Shown here: in pieces, positions 32,266 to 43,112 of the stretch
How the letters are laid out: each line of letters starts with the position of its first letter
Numbering within the stretch: position 1 is the stretch's first letter
Source of the DNA: Hoeflea_A sp040932035
GTDB lineage: Bacteria > Pseudomonadota > Alphaproteobacteria > Rhizobiales > Rhizobiaceae
DNA length: 64,000 nucleotides
Direction of reading: 5' to 3'
Assembly (NCBI RefSeq): GCF_040932035.1
Contig: NZ_JBFRBB010000002.1
Location: 868,001 to 932,000 of the forward strand
Program-made: the position numbers and the translations under genes
The notes under the pieces: generated by a model
The model's database searches: none
What the model saw: only the letters and a program-made list of their open reading frames with translations
What the model was told of the DNA's origin: nothing

Positions 32266-33405
32266 ATGACGGGCAAGACGATGCTGGACCGGGAACTGGA
32301 TGGCCATCTGGTCGTGTCGATGGAGCAGGCGGTCGCGGCACCCTATTGCGGCCTGCTGCTGGCCGATGCCGGAGCAAGAGTAATCAAGGTGGAGCGCCCG
32401 GAAGGCGATTTCGCACGCATCTACGATCACAGTGCCGACGGCGAGAGCGTCTGGTTCGCCTGGCTCAATCGCGGCAAGGAATCGATTGCGATCGATCTCA
32501 ACCAGCCGGAAGATGTGGCTTTGCTCCGCCGACTGCTCAAAAAGGCCGATGTGTTCGTGCACAATCTGGCACCCGGCTCGCTCGAACGGCGCGGTTTCGG
32601 CGGCGAGGCTTTGCGGTCGTCGAACACTGGTCTCGTCACATGCCAGATCACCGGCTACGGCGACCACGGACCGGCACAAAAGCTGAAAGCCTATGACACG
32701 CTGGTCCAGGCCGAAAGCGGCATCTGCTCGGTCACGGGGACTGAAGAACAACCTTCAAGAGCCGGTGTTTCTCTGTGCGATATCGCAACCGGCCTCACTG
32801 CATTTTCCGCAATCTTGCGCGCGCTTATTCAGCGCGGAAAAACCGGCACGGGCCTCGATCTGTCCATCTCCATGTTCGACGTCATGGCGGACTGGATGAA
32901 CATGCCATTGCTTGTCCATAGATACTGTGGCCGAACGCCGGGCCGTACCGGGCTGACCCATCCGGTGATTGCGCCCTACGGCCCGTATGCGACCGGCGAC
33001 GACAACCAGATCATGATCGCCATACAAAACAACCGCGAATGGCAAAACTTCTGCGAGACGGTGCTCGGCCACGCCGAACTCGGCACCGACCCAAGATTTG
33101 CCGACAACACAAGCCGTGTCGAAAACCGCACGGCCATGGACGAGGAAATCAACGCCGTTTTCTCAAAAAAAAGCAGGGATGAACTGATGGCGATATTACG
33201 CCAACATCATATCGCCTGTTCAAGGCTCTCTAGCGTCGAGGACCTCTCAAACCATGAATTTCTGCGCCAGACGGACATTCGATTTGGCAGTGCTGAGCTG
33301 ATGGCTGCCGACCTGCCGGTGCTGACAGCGGGGCCGCGTAATTCCGTCGTGCCCAAGTTAGATGCGCACGGCTCGGCCATCCGTCGCGAATTTGCAAATA
33401 GATAG
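32266..33405 (+). CDS. Family III (CaiB/BaiF) CoA-transferase
   Basis: The 379-residue protein has MEQAVAAPYCGLLLADAGARVIKVERPEGDFAR at the N-terminus and the catalytic aspartate in LKAYDTLVQAESG (about Asp146). ITGYGDHGP precedes it, as in formyl-CoA and succinyl-CoA transferases. It should move CoA between carboxylic acids without ATP. ATG 32266 begins the conserved domain; frame upstream is promoter. In the Pseudomonas itaconate locus the equivalent enzyme (Ict) charges itaconate from succinyl-CoA; here the substrate is inferred only from neighbours. Confidence 0.9.
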   Translation: MTGKTMLDRELDGHLVVSMEQAVAAPYCGLLLADAGARVIKVERPEGDFARIYDHSADGESVWFAWLNRGKESIAIDLNQPEDVALLRRLLKKADVFVHNLAPGSLERRGFGGEALRSSNTGLVTCQITGYGDHGPAQKLKAYDTLVQAESGICSVTGTEEQPSRAGVSLCDIATGLTAFSAILRALIQRGKTGTGLDLSISMFDVMADWMNMPLLVHRYCGRTPGRTGLTHPVIAPYGPYATGDDNQIMIAIQNNREWQNFCETVLGHAELGTDPRFADNTSRVENRTAMDEEINAVFSKKSRDELMAILRQHHIACSRLSSVEDLSNHEFLRQTDIRFGSAELMAADLPVLTAGPRNSVVPKLDAHGSAIRREFANR

Positions 33406-33429
33406 TGGGAAATATTCAACAGGTGAACC

Positions 33430-34587
33430 ATGAAATATGAAGTCGGCAATGAAGATATCCGCGAGGGTGTTCACCGCCTGTGTTCGGAATTTCCCGGAAC
33501 CTATTGGCGCAAATGCGATCGGGAACAGGCCTACCCGACCGAATTCGTCGACGCTCTGACCGGTTCGGGATATCTGGCCGCCCTTATACCGGAAGAATAT
33601 GGCGGCTCCGGCCTCACCATTTCAGCGGCTGCGGCCATTCTGGAAGAAATCCACCGCACAGGCGGCAACGCCGCAGCCTGCCATGCGCAGATGTATACGA
33701 TGGGTACGATCCTGCGGCACGGCTCCGACGAGCAGAAACAGAAATACCTGCCCGCCATTGCTTCAGGCGAGTTGCGCCTGCAGGCCTTCGGCGTGACCGA
33801 ACCGACCAGCGGCACGGATACAGGTTCCCTGCGCACCACCGCAAAGCGCGAGGGCAACACATATTTTGTCAACGGGCAGAAAATCTGGACTTCGCGCGCC
33901 GAACATTCCGACCTGATGGTGCTCTTGTGCCGCACGACGCCGCTCGATCAGGTCACCAAGAAAACCGAAGGCCTCTCGGTCTTCCTCGTCGACATGCGCG
34001 AGGTACGCGACAAGTCGCTGACAATCCGCCCGATCCGCACCATGATGAACCACTCAACCACCGAGATCTTTTTCGACAACATGCCGGTACCCGCCGAAAA
34101 TCTCATCGGAGAGGAAGGCAAGGGTTTCCGCTACATCCTGTCGGGCATGAATGCCGAACGCATCCTCATCTCCGCCGAGTGCATAGGTGATGCAAAATGG
34201 TTCATTGAAACGGCCTCGAACTATGCCAGGGAGCGGGTCGTATTCGACCGGCCCATCGCACAAAACCAGGGCATCCAGTTTCCAATTGCCAAGGCCTATG
34301 CGCAAATGCGCGCCGCCGAATTGATGTTGCGAGAGGCAATCCGGCTCTACGAGGCGGGCGAAAACCCGGGCCAGGAGGCGAACCTCGCCAAGATGCTGTC
34401 AGCGGATGCATCCTGGGCGGCAGCGGAAATGTGCCTGCAGACCCACGGTGGCTTCGGTTTTGCGGAAGAATACGATGTCGAACGGAAGTTCCGTGAGACG
34501 CGGCTCTACCAGGTGGCGCCGATATCGACAAACCTGATCCTGAGCTATCTTTCCGAGCACGTTCTGGATCTGCCGCGCTCGTTTTGA
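33430..34587 (+). CDS. Acyl-CoA dehydrogenase
   Basis: The 385-residue flavoprotein has the acyl-CoA dehydrogenase signatures LQAFGVTEPTSGTDTGSLRTTA (about residues 116-137) and MCLQTHGGFGFAEEYDVERKFRETRLY (about 336-362). FAD binding and the tetramer interface are as in the family. At the end of the signature the chain reads QVAPISTNLIL. The catalytic glutamate position cannot be fixed with certainty by eye. It follows the CoA-transferase by 24 bp and probably oxidises the CoA thioester it makes. Confidence 0.92.
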   Translation: MKYEVGNEDIREGVHRLCSEFPGTYWRKCDREQAYPTEFVDALTGSGYLAALIPEEYGGSGLTISAAAAILEEIHRTGGNAAACHAQMYTMGTILRHGSDEQKQKYLPAIASGELRLQAFGVTEPTSGTDTGSLRTTAKREGNTYFVNGQKIWTSRAEHSDLMVLLCRTTPLDQVTKKTEGLSVFLVDMREVRDKSLTIRPIRTMMNHSTTEIFFDNMPVPAENLIGEEGKGFRYILSGMNAERILISAECIGDAKWFIETASNYARERVVFDRPIAQNQGIQFPIAKAYAQMRAAELMLREAIRLYEAGENPGQEANLAKMLSADASWAAAEMCLQTHGGFGFAEEYDVERKFRETRLYQVAPISTNLILSYLSEHVLDLPRSF

Positions 34588-34599
34588 AAAGAGGCAAAA

Positions 34600-35937
34600 A
34601 TGTCGGATCACGCCTCCATCTCCGCTGAAATCGCCGAATTCGCCACCGCAATGCCGACAGGCAAAATTCCGGCGAGCGCCGGCCATATCATGCGCCTGTC
34701 GCTGCTCGACTGGGCTTCGGTTGCGATTGCCGGCGGAAACGAGCCGGTTTCCCGCAAGGTCCAGGCACTTGTCGAAAGTGAAGGCGGCAACGCTGAAGCG
34801 ACAATTGTCGGATCGAATACCAGGGCGCCTGCCCGCGGCGCGGCCCTTGCCAATGGTGCGACGTCGCATGCACTCGATTATGACGACACCCATTTCATCC
34901 ATATCGGACACACAAGTGTCGTCGTCGTGTCGGCTGCACTGGCCGTAGCGCAGAAACTCGGCGCAAGCGGCTCAGATTTTCTTGACGCATCGCTCATTGG
35001 GGTGGAAACGGCCTGCCGGATTGGCGACTGGCTGGGCCGGTCGCATTATCAGGCAGGATTTCACCAAACTGCAACGTCCGGCGCTTTCGGCGCTGCGATG
35101 GCATGCGCCCGCCTGCTCGGACTGGACCGGGAAAAAGCACAGCATGCACTCGGCATCGTCTCGACCCGCGCTTCCGGTCTGAAATCGCAGTTCGGAACCA
35201 TGGGAAAACCTTACAATGCTGGCATAGCGGCCTCCAACGGCGTGGAAGCGGCGCTCCTTGCAGCGGCGGGATTTGTCTCACGCCCTGACGGGCTTGAGTG
35301 CCTGCAGGGCTTTGCCGATACGCATGCCGCAGAATACGGCGATCCCGCGAATGCGCTTGCCGGCCTCGGAGAGGCATTCACCTTCGAAAACGTGCAGCAC
35401 AAATTCCACGCCTGCTGCCACGGGCTGCACGCATCGTTGGAGGCCCTGGAGGTAATTCGCAGGAACGGCCGGCCGGAACCGGACGCAATCGGGCGTGTGA
35501 TGATCACAACCAACCCTCAATGGCTGAAAGTGTGCAACATTGCCGAGCCGGAGACCGGTCTTGAAGCCAAATTCAGCTATCGCCTGACGGCGGCAATGGC
35601 ACTTCACGGCATCAATACGGGCGCACTGACGACCTATACGGATGAAATTTGCCGGGATCCCGCACTCACTGCCCTGCGAGACAAGGTTCGTGTCGAAACC
35701 GATGAAAATCTCGCCGATACGGCAAGCCGTGTCACTGTGAACCTGCAATCCGGCGCCACACTGAACGGCGAATACGACCTCGAACAACCACTGCCCGCGC
35801 CTATCCGGGAAGCAAAAGTCCGCAAAAAATCGGCCACGCTTATCGGCGAGGAAAAGAGCGAAGCTGTCTGGCAAACCATCGAAGCGCTCCACGCTTCCAG
35901 GTTGAGTACCTTTACCAGATTTTTGACGACGGCCTGA
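34600..35937 (+). CDS. MmgE/PrpD family protein
   Basis: The 445-residue protein is related to 2-methylcitrate dehydratase. It has LLDWASVAIAGGNEPVS, the typical HALDYDDTHFIHIGHTSVVVVSAALA (about residues 88-113), AHQ-like ARLLGLDREKAQHALGIVSTRASGLKSQFGTMGKPYNAGIAASNGVEAALLAA, and KFHACCHGLHASLEAL. Members dehydrate or decarboxylate branched tricarboxylic acids such as methylcitrate or cis-aconitate. The gene follows the acyl-CoA dehydrogenase by 12 bp. An MmgE/PrpD gene also occurs in the Pseudomonas itaconate cluster. Confidence 0.9.
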   Translation: MSDHASISAEIAEFATAMPTGKIPASAGHIMRLSLLDWASVAIAGGNEPVSRKVQALVESEGGNAEATIVGSNTRAPARGAALANGATSHALDYDDTHFIHIGHTSVVVVSAALAVAQKLGASGSDFLDASLIGVETACRIGDWLGRSHYQAGFHQTATSGAFGAAMACARLLGLDREKAQHALGIVSTRASGLKSQFGTMGKPYNAGIAASNGVEAALLAAAGFVSRPDGLECLQGFADTHAAEYGDPANALAGLGEAFTFENVQHKFHACCHGLHASLEALEVIRRNGRPEPDAIGRVMITTNPQWLKVCNIAEPETGLEAKFSYRLTAAMALHGINTGALTTYTDEICRDPALTALRDKVRVETDENLADTASRVTVNLQSGATLNGEYDLEQPLPAPIREAKVRKKSATLIGEEKSEAVWQTIEALHASRLSTFTRFLTTA

Positions 35938-35959
35938 TTTGCGTACAGTTGAGGATCGA

Positions 35960-35983
35960 CCCGCCGCTATGCTGAACGGCGGG
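35960..35983. terminator. Candidate hairpin between convergent genes
   Basis: CCCGCCG and CGGCGGG form a 7-bp GC stem with a 10-nt loop between the stops of the MmgE/PrpD gene (35937) and the BMP-type binding protein gene (35998). A weak T-rich stretch (GTTTGTT) follows on the plus strand. It probably ends transcription from the left. Confidence 0.5.
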
Positions 35984-35997
35984 CCGGATGTTTGTTC

Positions 35998-37080
35998 TCA
36001 GTTCGGCAGGCTCGTATCGATGCCCTGAACCAGGAAGTTCATACCCTTGACGGCACCATCATCGAGTTTGCTACCGGCAGCCACCGCTTCCTTGCCTTTG
36101 TTGTCGGTGATCGGACCCTGGAAGGGATGGAAACCGCCGCTGCGGATTTCGTCCTGCTTTGCAAGAATGGCGGACTTCTGCTCTTCTGACAGGTCCTTGC
36201 TGAGGCCCGCCACACTGACGGAGTTTTCGCCAATGCCGGCAAATGTGTCATTGCCGACAAACTTGCCGTCCATGGCTTCCTGAACCTTGGCAATCATGAT
36301 CGGCCCGAAGTCAACCTGGATGGCTGCGAGGTGGCGGGTCGGAGCAAATGCGCTGTTGTCGCTGAGCGTCACCGTCGTATACACGCCAAGCTCTTCGGAT
36401 GCGGCAACGGCCGACGGGGTTCCCGGAAAGAGCGAGAACACAACATCTGCGCCCTGGGAAACCAGCGATTCTGCCGACGCCTTGTTCTTGGCAGGATCGA
36501 ACCAGGAATTCATCCAGATGACCTTCACATCGTTGAGGTTCGGATTAACGCTCTGCGCGCCAAGAACATAGGCATTCATGATGCCGACCACCTCGGGCAG
36601 CGGAAAGGCGGCTATGACGCCAAGCGTATTGGACTTGGTTGCATAACCCGCGGCCATGCCGGCCAGATAGGCACCCTCATAGTGGCGCACGGCATAGGTG
36701 GCGAAATTGTCGGCCTGCTGATACCCGCCGGCATGGACAACGGCCAGATCCGGATATTGCTTGGCCAGCTTCAAACCGTCATTCATGTGGCCGAACGACC
36801 CCAGAAAGATCATGTCGACACCCTGGGATGCCATTTTGTTCATCACCCGGGTGGAATCAGGCCCCTCCCCGACGCTGTCGATCGCCTGAATGCTCACCTT
36901 GTCGCCAAAGTGCTCAGCGACCGCCTGTCGGCCGCGGTCGAGCTCATGGTCCCAGCCGACATCACCAATGGGATTGGGCACAATGAAACCGATCTTGAAA
37001 GCGTCATCGGCAATAGCGGCCGACAAAGCGCCCATTGACAGCATGGCAGCCGTCAAAATGACCTTCAGCGGTGTTTTCAT
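35998..37080 (-). CDS. BMP-family ABC transporter substrate-binding protein
   Basis: The 360-residue periplasmic protein has a signal peptide of about 24 residues (ILTAAMLSMGALSAAIA); no lipobox cysteine is seen. The mature part IGFIVPNPIGDVGWDHELDRGRQAVAEHFG, MIFLGSFGHMNDGLKLAKQYPDL and NFATYAVRHYEGAYLAGMAAGYATKSN are typical of the basic-membrane-protein (PnrA/BmpA) family. Members with known ligands bind purine nucleosides or related compounds. It ends the operon that starts with the split Rieske proteins at 42999. Confidence 0.92.
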   Translation of the reverse strand: MKTPLKVILTAAMLSMGALSAAIADDAFKIGFIVPNPIGDVGWDHELDRGRQAVAEHFGDKVSIQAIDSVGEGPDSTRVMNKMASQGVDMIFLGSFGHMNDGLKLAKQYPDLAVVHAGGYQQADNFATYAVRHYEGAYLAGMAAGYATKSNTLGVIAAFPLPEVVGIMNAYVLGAQSVNPNLNDVKVIWMNSWFDPAKNKASAESLVSQGADVVFSLFPGTPSAVAASEELGVYTTVTLSDNSAFAPTRHLAAIQVDFGPIMIAKVQEAMDGKFVGNDTFAGIGENSVSVAGLSKDLSEEQKSAILAKQDEIRSGGFHPFQGPITDNKGKEAVAAGSKLDDGAVKGMNFLVQGIDTSLPN

Positions 37081-37110
37081 AGTATCTCCTCCGTTTTATA
37101 TTTTGCCGGC

Positions 37111-38031
37111 TCAGGCGCTGGGCCGGTAGTTTTCGCCCAGTGAAACCGGCGCATTCAGCCGGATGCGAACTGTGTCTTTGGAAACCGCCGCCAGAACCAG
37201 GATCGTCAGCGCGTAGGGCATGCTGGACATGATCTGCGACGGGATATCGATGCCGAGCGACTGCACAGCAAGTTCGGCAAGCAGCGCCGCGCCAAAAAAA
37301 TAGGCCCCGAACATCACGCGCAATGGCTTCCACGTGCCGAAGACCACGAGCGCCACAGCGATCCAGCCACGGCCGGCGATCATGCCCTGCGACCACACGG
37401 GCGTCAGCACGGTCGAGGCATAGGCGCCGGCAAGGCCGGCCATGCAGCCACCGAAGACGATGGCCCAGAACCGCGTCCTTAAAACCGAAAATCCTAGATT
37501 GTGCGCAGCTTCGGGATTTTCACCAACCACCCTCAGGATCAGCCCAAGCCGTGTCTTCGTGAACATCCACGCAAGAACAAGACCGATCGCAATGGTCAGA
37601 TAGACAACCGGATCATGCGTAAACAGAATCGGACCGACCACAGGCAGATCGGAAAGGACAGGTAAGTTGATGTCCCGCAGTGGAATCAGGGTCTCGCTTT
37701 CGAACGAGCGAGCAAGCAGCGCAGAAAGGCCGAGACCAAGAATGCCGACGGCAAGTCCTGCCGCTACCTGATTGGCAAGGAAGACCAGCACCAGAACTGC
37801 AAAGATCACGGAAAGCGCCGCTGCCGAGACCGCGCCAATCAAAAATCCCAGGCTGTGCGAACCCGTTGTGTAAACCACCATGAAGGCAATCGCAGCCGAA
37901 ATCGCCATCATCCCCTCAACACTAAGATTAAGGACACCGGTCCTTTCAACGACCAATTCGCCCATAGCTGCAAGAAGCAGCGGCGTGGCAGTGGCAAATG
38001 CGCCGGCAAAGACAAAAACGAAGGTATCCAT
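37111..38031 (-). CDS. ABC transporter permease (BMP/nucleoside type, NupQ-like)
   Basis: The 306-residue integral membrane protein has 8 or more hydrophobic segments. ELVVERTGVLNLSVEGMMAISAAIAFM and VLGLGLSALLARSF are landmarks of the nucleoside/sugar permease family, as is VVGENPEAAHNLGFSVLRTRFWAIVFGGCMAGLAGAYAS. ATG 38031 shares its A with the stop of the preceding permease gene (TGATG). It should pair with the 38031-39131 permease as a heterodimer. Confidence 0.92.
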   Translation of the reverse strand: MDTFVFVFAGAFATATPLLLAAMGELVVERTGVLNLSVEGMMAISAAIAFMVVYTTGSHSLGFLIGAVSAAALSVIFAVLVLVFLANQVAAGLAVGILGLGLSALLARSFESETLIPLRDINLPVLSDLPVVGPILFTHDPVVYLTIAIGLVLAWMFTKTRLGLILRVVGENPEAAHNLGFSVLRTRFWAIVFGGCMAGLAGAYASTVLTPVWSQGMIAGRGWIAVALVVFGTWKPLRVMFGAYFFGAALLAELAVQSLGIDIPSQIMSSMPYALTILVLAAVSKDTVRIRLNAPVSLGENYRPSA

Positions 38032-39118
38032 CAAGCAGCCCCTCCGCTCTTGACGGCAGCCTTGCCTCGGATTTCATAGTGAATGAGAAGCGATGCCGCC
38101 AGGTAAAAGACCAGGATGAAACCCTGGAACACGATGGGCGCCGATGACGGGATATCGGCCAGCAGCAGCGCGCTGTCACTGCCAACATAGATGACCGCCA
38201 TGAAGAGCCCCGCAAAGACGATGCCGATGGGATTGAGACCGCCGAGGAAGGCAACGATGATCCCGGCAAAACCGTATCCCGGCGACAGGATCGGCTGCAA
38301 TTTGCCGATCGGACCGGCTATCTCGCCAACGCCCACCAGACCTGCAGCCGCGCCTCCGACCAAAAGCGAAATCCAGATAGCCCGCTTCTGGGAAAATCCG
38401 GCATAGCGCGCCGCCGCCGGTGCAATGCCGCCCACCAGTAGCCGGAATCCGGAAAAACTGCGCGACACGTAGAGCCAGGCGGCAAATGACGCAGCGATAG
38501 TGATTGCAAGTGACAGATTGGCGCGAATATCAGCTCCGCCGAACAGCGTCGGATAGAGCGCAGCATCGGGAAAAGGCACGGATTGCGGGAAATTGTACCC
38601 CCGCGGGTCACGCAACGGACCGGTCACCAGATAATAGAGGATCTGGAAGGCGATCTGATTGAGCATAAGAGTGACGATGATTTCGCTGGCATTGTAGCGC
38701 GTCCTGAAGAACGCGGCGATGGAGGCCCACGCCATGCCTGCAACAACGCCCATCAAGATCATCGCCGGCAGCATCAGCACCGAGGTGCTCTGCGGCCACG
38801 TGATTGGTATCAGGCTGGCGCTGATCGCCCCGATAATCAGTTGGCCTTCCGCGCCGATATTCCACACCTTGGCACGAAAACCGATCGCCAGTCCCTGCGC
38901 AATCAGGATCAGCGGGCTTGCCTTGACCAGGATTTCGCTGATCGAATAGGCCGAGCTGAACGGATCGACGAAGAAAGCGTAGAGAGCAAGGCCCGGTGAC
39001 GCGCCCAGTGCTGTAAACAGCACGATGCTGCACAGGATTGTCAGAACGATCGTCATAGCCGGGACCAGGATGACTGCCTGTCTCGAAGCATGTTCACGCG
39101 GAACAATCCGCCAGGGAA

Positions 39119-39131
<13 letters not shown>
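38031..39131 (-). CDS. ABC transporter permease (BMP/nucleoside type, NupP-like)
   Basis: The 366-residue membrane protein has KASPLILIAQGLAIGFRAKVWNIGAEGQLIIGAISASL, the signature of the first permease of the BMP-type importers, and YNASEIIVTLMLNQIAFQILYYL. GGIAPAAARYAGFSQKRAIWISLLVGGAAAGLVGVGEI is the conserved loop region near the C-terminal third. It overlaps the ATPase gene by 13 bp and the second permease by 1 bp, so the three are translated together. Confidence 0.92.
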
Positions 39132-40716
<1,585 letters not shown>

Positions 40717-40720
<4 letters not shown>

Positions 40721-41343
40721 TTTATGCAGTTGATCCCTGGCATAGCGACAAAACCCGGAAGGGCCGTAAACCGCCTGACCCATCGCTGGATGGCCGGAAA
40801 TGGCTGCAGACTGATGCCACCGTCGCCGCAAAGCGCCGTGTAAGGAAAGCAGGCTATGTCAGCGATGGTCGGACAGTCGCCGGCAATCCAGTCGTCGCCA
40901 TCGAATTCGCGGTCGGTCAGATGATCCTCCAGCACCCGGAACAGTGTATTGGCGCCCGAACGCGCTGCATCGACATCAAGTTCGTAACCGAGCATGTCGT
41001 GCAATCGTGCTGCCGATGCGGTGGATGTGATCTGATCCGCGAAGGAAAGCCACATCGCAACTTCTCCGACACGCAAGGCGTTATTTGCCGGCCACCAGCT
41101 CCGTTCGGAATCGTATTTGTTGGCCAGATAGAGCAGTATCGCCTGTGCATCGCGGATCACGAGATCGCCATCGCGAAGAACTGGAAGTTGCCCAAGCGGG
41201 TTGATTGTTAAAAACTCCTCGTTCTTGTGCTGTTTTCCTGGGTAGAAATCGACGGGCTCAGTTTGGTAATCCAGCTTTAAAAAGGCTGCCAAGAGCCTGA
41301 TTTTATAACAATTTCCGGAAAGAACGTAATCGTATAGCTTCAT
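40717..41343 (-). CDS. Glutathione S-transferase-like protein (NdmE-like, module A)
   Basis: The 208-residue protein has a thioredoxin-fold N-terminal domain (MKLYDYVLSGNCYKIRLLAAFLKL, then NPLGQLPVLRDG and the glutathione-type RDAQAIL) and an all-helical C-terminal domain with CPTIADIACFPYTAL. The gene follows the catalytic oxygenase subunit by 14 bp. A GST-like protein, NdmE, is an essential structural partner of the split caffeine demethylase NdmCD, so a complex-forming role is more likely than detoxification. It is paralogous to the 45313-45984 product. Confidence 0.85.
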
Positions 41344-41357
41344 CGTGATCTGCCTTT

Positions 41358-42215
41358 CTAACCGACTGCTTCTTCAGCCAGCACGCCAAAGCTCTGGCCG
41401 TTTTCCTTCAGCCAGCGGCGATAGGCGATGGATGAAGCATCTGCCCGGGTCGGCAGTTCCCGCCGGGGATCCAGCGGAAGCAGAGCGGGCACCTGGTTTT
41501 CAAGGATCATCCGGTCCTGAAGGAAGATCGTTTGCTGGAAGTGCAAGAGACCGGTGTCTGTGTTTTCCTCATCGAAGACAAGCACAAAGGAATGCACGTC
41601 GCACAGATCCTCATCGCGCGGCTGGATGAAAAGGCCGACTAGATCCCATGCGCCCTCGCGGATCGGGCAGGTCTTGTAAAGGATCGTTGAGAATGGATGC
41701 GGGACGCGATACTTATAATGCGTCATCTGACCGCCCTCCGCGGTCGCTGCAGCCTTGGGCTGGTAGAACCTGCATTTGGTCGCCCAGACTTCGTTGACGT
41801 CCGCGCGCATCTCCACACAGTACTGTTCCACCTCCGCATGATCTTCCTCGCCGAGGATGCCGGTGTGGACGAAGGGGAAATGGGCCATATCGAGAAAGTT
41901 CTCGACTGCCCGCAGACCCGAGCAGCGCACCGTCACACAACCGGCCGTCACCAGCCGCCGCCCGTCTTCATCGAATTCCGGCATGTCGTAGAGCGGCTTT
42001 GGTTCGTCGCTGAACGTTGTCCACACGTGGCCGTATCGTTCCTGAACGGCAAGCGGCGCATGATCCTCTACCCGTTCGACAGTCACTTCGCCGCTGCTTC
42101 GGTGGGCAACGATGTCGATCCCCAGAAGGCGCGTTTTGCGGGTCCCGCCCTCAGGCACATCTTCGAGCCTGCCAATCGCGTACCAGTGCGACCATGTGAA
42201 TGGATCCATTGCCAT
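41358..42215 (-). CDS. Rieske oxygenase catalytic subunit without a Rieske cluster site (NdmC-like, module A)
   Basis: The 285-residue protein has the mononuclear iron motif D109-x2-H112-x4-H117 (NFLDMAHFPFVHTG). Its N-terminal 70 residues are a Rieske-domain shell: HWYAIGRLEDVPEGGTRKTRLLGIDIV leads directly into LAVQERYGHVW, so the loop pair CxH...CxxH that binds [2Fe-2S] is absent. It needs electrons from another protein, probably the Rieske protein of 42256-42999 upstream. P. putida NdmC has the same defect. Start ATG 42215 behind AAGGAAGAG. Confidence 0.87.
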   Translation of the reverse strand: MAMDPFTWSHWYAIGRLEDVPEGGTRKTRLLGIDIVAHRSSGEVTVERVEDHAPLAVQERYGHVWTTFSDEPKPLYDMPEFDEDGRRLVTAGCVTVRCSGLRAVENFLDMAHFPFVHTGILGEEDHAEVEQYCVEMRADVNEVWATKCRFYQPKAAATAEGGQMTHYKYRVPHPFSTILYKTCPIREGAWDLVGLFIQPRDEDLCDVHSFVLVFDEENTDTGLLHFQQTIFLQDRMILENQVPALLPLDPRRELPTRADASSIAYRRWLKENGQSFGVLAEEAVG

Positions 42216-42255
42216 TCGTTCTCTTCCTTGTTTGCCAGTTGTTCAGGCGACCGAT

Positions 42256-42999
42256 TCAGGCGGCCGCAGATGAGGTTTCCGCCTCGGCCATGCGGCGCAG
42301 GGATATTGCCCAATTGCTGATTAGCTTGAGGTTTTCGCCCAGCTCGCCGGTGGCACCGGTCAATAGGGCGGAAACATGCAGCATGACCTTGCAGGTAGCG
42401 ACCGGTTGCACAGCACACAAAAGCGCATCGCAGGTTCGCACATCATCGGGCCGGATCAGGTAGACACCGTCGCCGAGCGTTTGCAGCTCACAGGTTAAGG
42501 GTCCTGCCGCACCGTTACCCGCGGGGAGAGTGAGTTGGAAATCCACCTGGGTAAAGAGACCGGCAACGGTGTCAAAAGGTGCATCGATCGCGATCGAGCG
42601 GCAACCGGTCCAGTCGCCCGGAATTGCCGGCTCGGGATCGTCTGTTCCCTTAACGGCAGCCCAGATCATGTCGGCCTGCTCGACGCATTCGAAGATTTGC
42701 GTCTTGATTGTCTTCGGGGGTGTGAGGCCGGGATGTGCGGGGATCGCCGCACACGAGCCATCGCCGTCATAGGACCAGCCATGATAGATGCATGAAAGCC
42801 GGTTCTCGCGAACAAAACCATAAGAAAGACGCATACCTCGATGCGGGCAGCGGTTTTCCCAAACACGCGCTTTGCCGTCTGCACCTCTCCAAAGGGCGAG
42901 ATCATAGGCACCAACCGTGATACCGGACGCGGATTCCGGCGCAATACCGCTACTCAGACCGATGGCGACCCATCGGTCCAAAGCTCCTCCCTGTGCCAT
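42256..42999 (-). CDS. Stand-alone Rieske [2Fe-2S] protein (module A)
   Basis: The 247-residue protein begins with a complete Rieske domain: ligands C51, H53, C70 and H73 in RCPHRGMRLSYG and SCIYHGWSYDGDG. The remaining 140 residues (PFDTVAGLFTQVDFQLTLP and on) contain no D-x2-H-x4-H iron motif and look like a shortened, inactive remnant of an oxygenase catalytic domain. It should pass electrons to the iron site of the 41358-42215 protein. First gene of a seven-gene operon ending at 35998; start ATG 42999. It is divergent from the LysR gene. Confidence 0.87.
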   Translation of the reverse strand: MAQGGALDRWVAIGLSSGIAPESASGITVGAYDLALWRGADGKARVWENRCPHRGMRLSYGFVRENRLSCIYHGWSYDGDGSCAAIPAHPGLTPPKTIKTQIFECVEQADMIWAAVKGTDDPEPAIPGDWTGCRSIAIDAPFDTVAGLFTQVDFQLTLPAGNGAAGPLTCELQTLGDGVYLIRPDDVRTCDALLCAVQPVATCKVMLHVSALLTGATGELGENLKLISNWAISLRRMAEAETSSAAA

Positions 43000-43060
43000 G
43001 GGGCACGCTCCCTCAAATGTTTTTATTTGTTTGTTTCAAAAGAACTAGCAAATTTAAGTG

Positions 43061-43070
43061 GTTCAAAATA
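43061..43070. promoter_or_regulatory. Second LysR half-site (GTTCAAAATA)
   Basis: GTTCAAAATA repeats the left half of the 43091-43109 dyad 31 bp away, about three helical turns, on the same face of the helix. Two such sites are usual for tetrameric LysR regulators. Confidence 0.45.
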
Positions 43071-43090
43071 GACTTATGGATAAGACGCTT

Positions 43091-43109
43091 TGTTCAAAAT
43101 CTTGGACAC
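43091..43109. promoter_or_regulatory. LysR-type dyad shared with the 48.6-kb promoter
   Basis: TGTTCAAAATCTTGGACAC is a near-palindrome that agrees in 17 of 19 positions with the site at 48634-48652. It ends 3 bp before the LysR ATG and 92 bp upstream of the module A Rieske start, so it could serve autoregulation and the divergent operon. Confidence 0.65.
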
Positions 43110-43112
43110 TAC

